From: Motacilla alba alba
Taxonomy: Eukaryota; Chordata; Aves; Passeriformes; Motacillidae
Reading direction: 5' to 3'
Assembly: GCF_015832195.1 (NCBI RefSeq)
Contig: NC_052016.1
Location: 34,121,129-34,185,128, forward strand
Length of the DNA: 64,000 bases
In this document: positions 12,801 through 24,800 of the stretch, piece by piece
Numbering within the stretch: position 1 is the stretch's first letter
Layout: every line of letters starts with the position of its first letter
Notes under the pieces: generated by a model
The model's database searches: none
Told to the model about the DNA's origin: nothing
Seen by the model: the letters and a program-made list of their open reading frames with translations, nothing else
Translations under genes and position numbers: made by a program

Positions 12801-15800
12801 GAACTGTCTCCTTTAAAAAAAAATTAAAAAAGAAGAAATCATACTGGTTAGTTAGAAAGTAACTGTATGATACACTAGTTCAGCAGAGCTACAACTCCAA
12901 ATATATTTTATAGCTATTTTTAAAAAAAGTAACCTCAATAAATTAATGCACCGGAGTCAGTTATTAGCAAACCCCTGAGCCATCTCCAGGACAGTTACAT
13001 GTTAAGTACCTCAATTCTGTGAAGGCACATCACCACTTGAAAGGCAACGGCTATTCCAATTCTTGGCCTATGAAAGGCTGAGCCAGGTTTCAAACAAATG
13101 AAATTTCAGCAAATATCTTGTGTCGGGTTTGCACTGCAAGGTTTTGATGGTTTCTTGAGAAGATGCCAGAAGCTGCCCCTATGTCCGATAGAGCTAATGC
13201 CAAGCTGGATCTGCTGTTGGCCAAGGCAGAGCCCATCGGTGACTGTGGTAGTGTCTCTGGGATAACACTTCTAAGAAAAGGGAAAACTGCTGGACAACAA
13301 CAGCAAGGGTGAGAGGGGAGTGACAATATGTGAGGGAATCTGCCCAACAGACACCAAGGTCAGTGCAGAAGGAGATGCAAGTGCTGGAGCAGGGATTCCC
13401 CTGCAGCCCATGGAGGTCCCCACATCAGAACAGGTGGGTGCCCAAAAGAGGCTGTGACCCCATGGGAAGCCCACACTGCAGCAGCCTCCTGGCAGGACCT
13501 GTGGCCCCATGGAGAGACAAGCCCACGGTGGAGCAGCTTTGCTGGCAGGACTTGTGACCCTGTGGAGAAGCCACACTGGAGCAGTTCATGAAGAACTGTG
13601 GGAAGGACTCATGTTGAGAAGTTCAGGGAGACTGTCTCCTGTGGGAGGGAGTCCACACTGGTTCAGGGGAGACTGTGAGGAGGCCTGCCCCTGAGGAGGA
13701 AGGACAATGTATAATGAGCTGACTCAAGCCCCATTCCCCATTCCCCATCCCCCTGTGCTGCTGAGGGACATCTGCTCAGGTAGCAATATTGGGAGTGAAG
13801 TTGAGTCTGGGAAGAAAGGAAGGGTTTCAGGGAGGTGTTTTAGATTTGCTCTTGTTTCTCATTATCCTGCTCTGATTTTAATAAATTAAACTCATTTTCC
13901 CAAAGTCGAGTCTGTTTTGCCTGTGACAGTAATGGCCAAATGACCTCTCTCTGTCCTTGCCTCAACCTATGAGGCTTTTATCATATTTTCTCCTTCCTGC
14001 CTCAGAGGGCAGAGGAGTGGGAGTGACAGATCAGCCTGAAGGCACCTGGCAGCCAACCAAGGTCAACCCACCAGATGCCTCACATCTAACAAGTCTCTCC
14101 AGTAAAGGAAGAATTCTGTACTAGTAAACCATGACTATTACTTTTGCACAGAAATGAGTGGTCAGTTAGGGACTGCCTTTCGCACCCTACAAAACAGATG
14201 GTTCCAAACGTATTCTCACTCTGTGTTTAAAGAAACCCTAAAAAGTCAAGCCTCAAGCTGAAGGCTGTACCAAAGCAATAAGCAACAGGAGGAAAATTCT
14301 CTTTTCTATCTTATACCTCTCCATGAAGGAGGAAGGAACAATGCTCATTGACTCATGCACATGCTAGATGAGAATTTTTTAAATCTTATTTTATTTATTA
14401 TTTTATCTTATGGCTGCTAGATGACTCACTTGAAATGGCTGAATAGTTTCACTCCAATTCAGGGAGAGCAGTACAAAGAGGACAAGTTCCTAGCATTAAT
14501 TACACAAGGCCCAAAGGTTCAGAAGAGATCTTCTATGACCTCCTAATCTTTATTATTACTCAATCAAGTCACGGCTAAAGGTTTTATTCTGTGGAGATCC
14601 CTGCAAAAAGTATCTTTACAGGGGGATCAAATGGTCATCCTCATACTTTTCACAAACTTTATACATACTTTTAGCTGACAAATTATTTCCGGTGTTTTTT
14701 ACCCTTTAAATTCAACTTCCTGGGAAGTCAGGAGAAACCTTACAAAGGCCATGCTGCTTCCCAAACAAACTTCTCAGACCCGTGTTTGCAACATGACACA
14801 TTATTTACCTTTTTCTTCTGGAAGGCATTGAATCAAAGAGATTTCAGAGCTTCTTTCAGTTTGTGAATATTTAATGATACATGTAGCATTGGTGGTAATA
14901 TCAACATTCTTCAAAGGGATGGAAAGCTCCTGGTTCCAATAACTGTGTGGATTGTTACTGAGCTTCCAAGTGTAATTCAGAGACCTCTGGAAATTTGCTG
15001 TACAGTTTAATACAAGTTCACCATCACTGGTGCTGCAATTTATTTCAGGTTTTGGAAGAGAATCTAGAAGGAGAGAAAATATTCTGTATTACTTTAGTTT
15101 CTAAATTCCTTTTACTAGTTTCTAAAGCATTCTAATTATTTTCATTATCACTTTATAAACTATATAGAATTTCAGCACAGGACAAGGGCTGGAGCAATGA
15201 AAGCAGCAGGAGAGTGCATAGACAAAAGAGTGGGGGTATGTGCACGCATGCCTGAGAGAGAAATGTGTTTCTGAAAGTGACCTGTAAACCACCTGTTTGT
15301 TGTTCTCCCATTCCTAGTCCAAGAGTCCTAGTGGCTCACAGTACACAAGACTAATAGACACACTGGTCACATGTATTTCCCAAAGACTAATGGTGAGGCT
15401 GAGTAGATCTGCATAGTATGATGCCACAGATATTCAGACATGTGTAATATGCCTGCAGGAATGTCTTTAAAGGATACATAATGCCTGGGATTGCCTGGTA
15501 AGCTTGCTCAAAAAGTTTGCACTGAAAGTGCAGTGTGCCATCTACACGTGTTCCAGAAGTCATCCCAAGGTGAGTAATGATGGGCACACAAATGAGATGC
15601 CACCTTTAAATGAGATGCCACCTTTGAAAATCTGTTCAAAGTGGCTAAGCAACTTAAAAAATAGAGACAAAGAACAGCCCCCTCTGTTTCTGTTTGCTTC
15701 CTTGACAAATATACAAGGCCCTTTCTAGACATTTTAAAGTGAATAGTGGCTCACTTTCTTTATGCAGTTCTTCCAGTACTTACCTAACACAACAAGTACA

Positions 15801-18800
15801 AAACTTAACTGGTGATCTTTCACATAATCCCGGTACACTAACTCATACATGCCAGCATCATCCTTCTCCAAGTTAACTATAGTCAAGGATCCATTCTCCA
15901 TAAGTACACTCCTGTTGCGGAGAGGTGCAAAATATGTCGGTTTGTTTTGATCTTCCCATTCAGCCACTTTATGCTTGTTTTTCTTCCAGATAATTTCCAC
16001 TATTTTTTGATCTATTTGTACTGGAAAAGTAAAATTTTCTCCCACGATGGCAACTATATTCTTATAGTAGTCTTGTGCTGTAGGGGGTGGGAAAAAAAGA
16101 AAAAGTTACTTCAACAATTGTTTTATAAAACACTGCTTGACTAATGCCCTATTCAATACCAGATACATTCAAATTTAGGTTAGAAGCACATCACGAAGCT
16201 GCAAACTAAGGTACACATCAGTTAAGAATTACCCAAACCCAGGCTGTCAGCACAATTGTATGACAGGCATGGACATTCAGGTCCTAGGCAGAATAATCGC
16301 CCCAATGATCTTCCCTATACTAAGCCCCTCTATCCTCAGTATTTTCCCTCCGTTCACTTGAATTAGTCTTCCTGTCCATGATCTGGTGAAAAATATTAAA
16401 TGAAGAATTGTCACCACCAAAATCTGTTTTAGCATCTTGTTGCAGAACGCCCACACTTAAGTTCCTGCTGATCAAATAAACTGTAATTTTTCCAGTTAGT
16501 AAAAAGCACACTTCTGACGCAAAACTGTTACTGAGTTCAAAGCACCTGCCATGAAGTCATGGGGGTATTAGGGATTTCCCTTGAAATGTCACTTAAGCAA
16601 GTTTATTTCACAGCCAGTACGTGTGAAACAGCATCCCATCCTCTGAGATCTTGCAGAGCTGTCAGCAAGAATGAAGCTGTTCAGAAACCTCCACTGCTCT
16701 CAGCTTTGAATCAATTACATTCTGCTAAAAATGCCCAGGCATTCAATATAAAACAAATAAACCTCAACAGAAGAGAGATAAGAGATTTTGCCCTGATTTT
16801 CACTGAAAACAGCTACATTTGTGAGAAAAAAACCCTCTCTTACTGATCTAACAGACAAAATGCTGCTGTGGGGAAGGGACCACAACCTTTAAACCATCAG
16901 CATCTCTGCGTCTCTGCTTCAGTCTTCAGCAATCACCTCCCACTTCTAAATAGCTCCAAATGGCTCTAGAACAATTGCAAGATCACTGCATGGCAGACAG
17001 GAACATAGACAAAAACACTTCGGTATTGAGTTCAAATTACAATTTGTTTGCAATTTACCCATGAAAGCACTCTTCTCATGCCACTGGAGTTGCATCTTCT
17101 TGCTGTCTGCACCTACACGGTCACCTTTTCCAGGCACAGGCATTGTAGAAGTAATCAGGGTAAGCTGTCAACTCCCACATCTTATCAACATAACCTACCT
17201 GCTTTCTTTGTATTCTACCCTGTTCAGGCAGATTTAAGCATTTTACTGGAGCATCTCTTTCCACCTATCTCAATTAATGATTTCCAGAAGAAAAAAGAAC
17301 TCAGGAACTCCAGACTTTGAGTCTGGAGACCACAAGATTGCAAGACTCTGGGTAGGGTGGAACATATTTTGATCTGACAAAGCCTGGAGTCTTGTTAGAG
17401 ACCTTTGATTCATAAAGACAATTTCCAGGAGTGCATATTCCTCAAGAAGTCATCCCTCGCTGCCTAAGGACCTATGGTATTCCTAGTATGGAGAAAACCT
17501 CCCTGCTCTTCCCACTGTGAAATTCTAGTTCTAGGTAGCTTTGGCTCACAGACACAACCAGGCTGTGGTGGCTTGACATCGGCATAAGCCAAACCACAGC
17601 GGCTGTTGACAAGAGCCTTCAGCAAGACAGCAGCTGCTTGCCGGGCCCTGAGAACACAAGCAAGGACAGCCACCACTGCCCAGCCAACCCCTTAAAACTT
17701 CCTACATCTGGGTGTTTAATGCCGCTGGCTGGGCTACGGGGTGTACCCAGGAGCTGCATCAAAGCCGGATAGCTCAGCTCTGAGGGGGGCTAGTCAGCCC
17801 AAGCTCTGGCAGTGCCTCCAGCCTGCGCCTCAGCAAGCCTTTAGTGATATTCAGCTCTAGTGATTCTCAGCTCATGAGTGATTTCAGCTCGTGGGCTTGC
17901 TAGGTTCGTCTGGGGCATGCAGCAGGCATTCGGAAGACCAGGAAAGAGAGGAGAGCGCTGTATGAGGTTCCAAGAAGATGTCTTTATTGGTCTTCTTTGT
18001 AGCTCTTCCACAAAGGGTCTCGAAGGGTCTCAGGGACAGCGGCTCTGGTGAGCCGGGCAGGAACAGGGGTTTATATAGGGCAAAGGAGGATTGAGAATTG
18101 TCCAATGGTAAAGGTTAAAGGAAAGTGACCTATAGCCTTACAGAGAGATAAGCAAGGGTCCGAGAGCGGGAGAGAGGGGCTCCTATTGTCCGGTCATCCT
18201 GACTCAGCATCTTGCCTGTCCTAGGCCTCTGAACGCCAAGGCACAAGGTTTGCAGGGCCTGCGCCTGCTACAGGTGTTGATCCAGGTAAATGCTCCATGT
18301 CTTTACTCTCTTTCAGTTAGTCGTAAGTGCTAGGCTGGAGTTATGAGAGCAAAGTTGCTGCTTCTTCAAGCCCAGGAGTGAGACTGAAGGAAAGCAGAGC
18401 TGAAAAACCCCACATTTTCCCTCCACAGGTTCTGCATGACACAGGGGGACACTGCTGTCTTCAGCACACTCTCTTCATGCTGGCTGGTGGAACAAAGGCT
18501 TGGCAGCAAGCAGCTGATGAGCTCCTCCCAAGGGCAGGCTCCCAGCAGAAGGACAAGGAAAAGGTTATTCCTCAAGGATAACAGTCATCTCCTCACACCT
18601 TAGAACTCCAATCTCTGGGTTTATTTCCGTGTTTCACTGGTTTAGTGAAAATGTGAAGAAGTCTCCCACTCAGTGCTGTCAGCTTCCTTTTTTCAAAGAA
18701 ATCATACAGAAATATTGCATAAGCTCATAACCACTCATCTTTGAGCTTCTGGAACAGCATGTGTCATCATGTTTTCTAAATTCCGGAGAAACCCTTCCCC

Positions 18801-21800
18801 ATATTTTCTACTTATTTTATATGGAAACATATTTCCTATTCCACAGCGGTGAGCAAAGAGGGAGAAGTGACAATCAAATACTCTTTCACACACTCTTTTT
18901 GGAAGGCTAGAACTGCCTTTTCTTTCATTTCTCTGCCTTCTCCCTCTCTTTCTGTTGTAGCCTATTATTCCGAGACAAAGTTCATACAACAAAATAGTGT
19001 TGTGCTAAGGCCTCCAGCAGCCTCTGCAGAAACCATCAGACTACCTGTTCCTGTATCTCCTAAAATCCACTCCAAACTTCTTCTTATGCCAAGTCTTTCT
19101 GTTCCTTCCTTCCAGTCAAGTCACATGCACAAAGTGGCACAGATGAAGAGGAGCTAACATTGTGTGTGGGCAAGCCTCTTCTGCAAACCCACAATCTCAC
19201 CTTGGGTACATCATCTTCTGCTCTCACTTCTCCAGCAGCCAGACCCACACATCCCAGAGCTGTTCTCGAGTTTTAATACTCCCCAGACTAATTCTGACTC
19301 TTTCAGCATTTTAGCAGGCTAAAGGCTGCTAAAATGCTGAAAGATTCAGTTCAGACTAATATTCAATTCAGGCTGCTAAAATGCTGAAAGATTCAGTTCA
19401 GACTAATATTCAATTCAGACTAAGTAGAACTTAATACTCCATTTACCAGCAATAAATGCTTCATTACTGTATCTGTCTACTCAGTTTGACTTGCTTCACT
19501 ATTTTTCTTGGAGCTGACATAAAGCCTAGTTATTTTGGAGAACATCTGTAAGCTAAGCCCTTTTTATTTTTAATGCTATCATTACTATTTTAGGTCTCAA
19601 ATACCTCTTCGAAATGCATATAGCTATATATTAGGTCTATAGAGGCAGCAGCTAGGTTCCCCTATTACTGTTAAGACACTAACATTCCACCTGCTAAAAA
19701 TGGGTGGAAAAGTCTTTACTAAGTAGTTTACGGCAAGGAACTATTTGCTTCAGGAGTAGGACTTTCTAAAGAGTAGATTTTTCTTTTAATTGTTGTAACT
19801 TCCCAACTATCCCCCTCTCTTCAGCTTTTTTAGAATTTTGAATTCTCCCCAGCAACTGTAATCAGCAGACAATAATGCTCCCTCCTAACCCTAAAAAACC
19901 CCAGCTGCAGAAAACCCTGAAATAAATGTTCAGTCCAGAAGGACTATGAAAATATTCACCAACCACAGTCCTCTGAATTTCCCCACAGGACACAAACACA
20001 ATCCACTCCCCAAACTCCAGAAAGAAAGCACTTAGAGCCATGGTGTAAAAGCACAGACAAAAGCTACACATAACATCCAATGCAGAGGTGTTCTCCTGCA
20101 CACTGCAGCACGTTCAGAGACATGTGTGTTGTTCTTCTGGAAAATATGGGGCTGCATCTACAGAGCTCTACCCCATCAGCAAAGGCAGACCCAAGGGTGG
20201 CACCTACCAACAGGCCTGGGTCCCTCCCTACCACAAAATCCATACCTACAGTCATATCCCTCAGCAAGGACCCAACAACAGGCAGCATTCCCACGTAGAG
20301 GCTACCCAGTCATTTTTAAACTATGCTGGTGACCAAAAGCATGGGCCTGACTTACCAATTCCCCCTTCTCCCTTTTTATGTCTGCCTGTTCCTGCAGTGG
20401 AATAGATATGCAGAGAGTACAATCTGCTGACAGATTGTACTTTACACACATCCCCAGTCCAAATAAAGAAACAACAAAAAAACCCACAGAAGGACTGTAA
20501 TTCCCGGATGTGAGTCGCTGTGGGAGCACCAGCGCTCGTGCACGGAATGGAGCAGATATGAGCGAAATGCAGAAGAGCGAGAGTGAGAGCATAGAGGGGG
20601 GGCAGGCACTGATGTCTTCTCTGTGGTGACCAGTGACAGGACCCAAGAGAATGGCCTGAAGTTTTGTCAGGGGACGTTTAGGTGGGATATTAGAAAAAGG
20701 TTCTTCACCCAGAGGGAGGCTGGGCACTGGAACAGGCCAGGGAGGGAGAGGACTGGGAAGCACCACTTTTAGCACTGGTAAACTATTACAAAGGATCATT
20801 TAGTCCTGCAGATTATTGATTATTTACAGTCTCTAGGCTTTGCTTAGGGACAGAACTGACGTGCATTTAAGCCTGCCTTGAAGTATAAAAAAAGTAGTTG
20901 ATTGAAAGCAGTCCAGAGACACTGGACCAGGTTTCCCAGAGAATGGATGCCCCATACCTGGCAGTGTTCAAGGCCAGTCTGGATGGCACTCTGAGCAATC
21001 TGGTCTAGAGGAAGGCATCCCTGCCCATAGCAGAGGGTTGGAACTGGATGATCATTAATGTCTCCTCCAACCCAAACCATTCTACGATTCCAAATCCTCT
21101 GGTCACTTATTCCCAGCATCCAGACAGCAGCACTTCCTATGCTGTACAAGCACATCTTCATGTAAGCTCTGTGATCAATGGCACTGGGAAAATAATCTGT
21201 CTTGGTAACTCACTACTTCAATCAGGCTCATTTTCAGCCAGATCATCTTTGCAGTTCTACTTACAAAGGATGGCACAAAGAGATGCCACAGACAGGAGCT
21301 GTTCCCAACCTGTGGCAACACCAGCTTGAAAAGACTCCAAATTACAACCTCTGTCCCTTACAAACCCTGTATCACCCAGCCAGCCCACTGTCACACTACC
21401 CTGAACAGGGCCAAAAGGCTCTCCTGAGGCTGAAAACAGATAGGAGGACCAGTAAGGAAAAAAACAAAAACAAACAAACCTACACCCATTTTTTTATGAA
21501 TACCTTTAACAAACCCAGGACCAAAGGAGTCTGTGTATGCAATCCAGAGATGATCTTGGCTTTCTGAAGTCTAAGACCATTAATTACATTAAGGCAAGAA
21601 ACTATCTGAAAAAAAATTTCACTCTCTTCATCCTGTAGTGTTAAATAGCAATGGCAAAAATATTGTTTCATTTTGGTTTTAATATGGCATAACAACCTCA
21701 GATCTCGTCAAGAGTTTTTAAGCAGAGAGCAGAGGTTTAGTTTGACTTTCTTTCCCCCTGTGTGAGGAATTTATAACTGATTATAATTTCTCTGTTTATT

Positions 21801-24800
21801 CAGGAAGATTCAAGAGTAAGGGGACAGAACAACACAAATAGGTGTCAGCTTCACAGTGCTGATAACTGATTTTTCCATTTATACTATTTAATATTGTGTG
21901 TGACATTTCTATTAGCAACACACAAAATAACCACATTCTACAAACAACCTGAATTTGTTAGGAGTCCAGATTTCCCCACACTCATCGCAATGCCTTGCAA
22001 TTTATTTCCTATGACACCTCTCATGGAGTGGAGAGACACAGAAGAAACATTGAGCAACCCCAGTGTTTTTCTCGTTTTTGAAAATGTAGAAAGGAACATA
22101 TATTTGTGCATACAGAGAAAAAAAAAAAGACAGGAAATTTGAAAATAATAATTTTTAAAAAGCAAGCCCAAATTTGTCAAACTGCCTAATGACACAGACA
22201 CAAAAATCCACATTGAGGGAAGTTTGGTTTTTATGCTGGTCACTCTCAGAAGAAGTCTGAAAGAAAAATCATTTTTATCAGCTCTCAGGTTGTTAGTCTA
22301 AGCTCATGACTGGAGATGGCAACATCTGCTTTTGGATGAGCCAGGTTTTCTCAATTTAACTCAATTTTTATAAAGAATTTAAATTGAGAAACAAAGCAAC
22401 CATTAATGCAAACATACAATGAAAATGGCATTAGGGAATAAATCTAAATATCCAAGAACTAGAAGGCAAGAACTAATACTGCATAAAGAAAGGGTTGATG
22501 CTCAGAACACTGAAAGAGTTGTGGGGCTTTCAGATGAGCCTTACTACAGATGCAGAATGCTTCCAGATGCTCTAGTTCACATATCCAGCTTACTTCCCAT
22601 ATCCCCTCTGCTTTTGGGGCAGGATCTTGATGCAGCTAAAGCAAGTTTGGTTGCCATCTGCAGTGCAACAGAACATCCTCACAAGTGTGGCTTGCACTGT
22701 GATCCCCCTGTTGGTGTGGTATTATTTATTCACCTCCCCCACAGGGAGGACAAAAAGATCTCTCTGTAGGCTCTTACACCAAACTAGGCCACAGATACCA
22801 CACTGACTTTCTTTCCAGCCACAGACAACATCCAGGATCCCAAATCTGAACAGAGTTTTGTCTTGAACTTCCAACAACTGAACCAGCATGCTCTTGGTAG
22901 GTCTGAAATCAAAGTCCTTCCATAGGCTTGAGGTGAGGTTTTGTGCTGTAATTGACAAGTCTGAGGTTTCGTCAGATAAAAAACTGACTTGGCCTGGCAT
23001 TGTGAAAAGCAGGAATCCCTATGTGGTGAGCAGAAGACACCAAAGCTACACTGCAACTTCTGGCTTCCACAGGGGAATGAAGGACATCACCCCTACTCCA
23101 GACATTCAGCAACATGACAGGGATAAGTGCAGTGCTTTGAATTTGGATGGAGAAAGGATTCTGGAGAGGAAAGCTGACAAAGGATGAGGATCTACCAACA
23201 GCATCCTGGTGTTTAGAACAGGTGTTTGCAAGGCTAGAAACTTGCAGGCCAAGTTGAACTGCTACTGATTTACTTCATGCACTAGATCAGTCTGACCTTC
23301 AGGGCCTTGATTTTCATGGAGAGATGATGGATTATTTTACCTTGTTAAAATTAACATGGAATATTTACACATAGTCAATACATACATAACAGCAATAATG
23401 CAAGCATACAAACAAGAACGTGGTGTGAAAATGTGGCTATTTAGTTTAGTGAATAACAATAAAGTGTTTGCATTCCCAGTCTCCCACACTAATCAACCAC
23501 TTCAGAATCAAAGCTTTACAGAGAAGACCTCAGAACTAGCTACGTTTTTCATTAAAGGAGGATGTAGCCACAGTTACCCTCTCTAGCTATCCAAGCACCA
23601 CCACCTCTTCCTTTCAATTGTAAGTTCTTTGGAACCTGAAATCTTTTTTCTCTAGGCAAATCTATATATAGCACGTGGACTGAGATAGAGTAGCAGCAGC
23701 ACACCAACTTATATAACTCAAGGTAATAAAGTGCCTTGACTCACAGAGAAAGTTACAAGAAGATACTCAGTTAATCCTGCCTTAGTCACACCCATTCAGA
23801 ACTCTCAGCAAAAGTGCTGCAGGTGAGATAAGAAACTTCAGCTAAGCCTTAACATGGGCAGACTCATGCAGGCGTGCAGTGTCCGGGCTTCTCCCCTGGT
23901 CCTCCCTGCACACCAGGACCCCCAACGCTGTCTTACAGAGCAGGATCTCTCCCATATCAACTAAATAAAGCAAATTGAAGACCGCAGAAATATATGAGGA
24001 GGAAATCACAGGGAGTTGCCCTGAACTCTCAGCAGCAGACTCTCAGCAGCAGATAAGTTCCTTTTTAAACAGGGGGATACAATAGCTCCTATTTTAGGCA
24101 CATTCTTGAAATCCCCAAAGCAAAAAAAACCAAAAACCAAACCAAAAGTCCAAAAACAGAAGAAATCTCTTAGACTAATGATAAGGCCTTCATAGATTAA
24201 ATCATGCTTTTTGGCCCATCTAGCAATAGCAGCTCGCTCTGATGACAAAAAGAAAGTTTGTACATCCATCTTCAATTTCAAAAATGAACAGATTTTGTTT
24301 ATACTCCTCATGTTCACAGCCCAGTGCAAGGGCTATGCGTGTAAGGATTATGCTCCTAAGGCACAGCGGTGGCATTTGAATCAAGAAGGCATTTGATTAG
24401 TATTTCAGCCGCAGTTAATGGTAATCACTTACTTGTACCACAAAAATCGCCCACATCCCCACCCCAAGCTTCCCGTTAACACAAGTTTGAAACAAACGGG
24501 GCACAGGAATCTGCCGACAATAAGGAGGGGAGTTCCTGAACGTGCGGATGGTCGATGCACAGGCCGAGACACAATTCTGGTTTTAGGTGCGGGACGGAAG
24601 CAGCCGCCCGGTTGTGCCCGCCGCCCTGGGCAGGGCAGCGAGCGGCCGGGGACGCCCGTCCCGCCAGGGAGCCACTGTCGCAGGGCTCCCGAGGGGCAGC
24701 TCCCCGGGCACCTCGGGACCCCCGGCTCTCCCAAATCCCTGCCGCGCCCGGCCCCGGAACACGCCCGATGGAATGCCCGGGGAGCGGCGGCCGAGGGCGC

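Noticed and set aside
15784..16077. Naming the Ig gene CD80 because of its place next to PLA1A
   Set aside because: The V domain lacks both cysteines that CD80 needs, and domain 2 has four cysteines plus a CD58-like start, end and stalk. Sequence outweighs position.
20302..20799. 165-codon minus-strand open frame
   Set aside because: Its N-terminal half is the antisense of a CR1 tail; not a gene.
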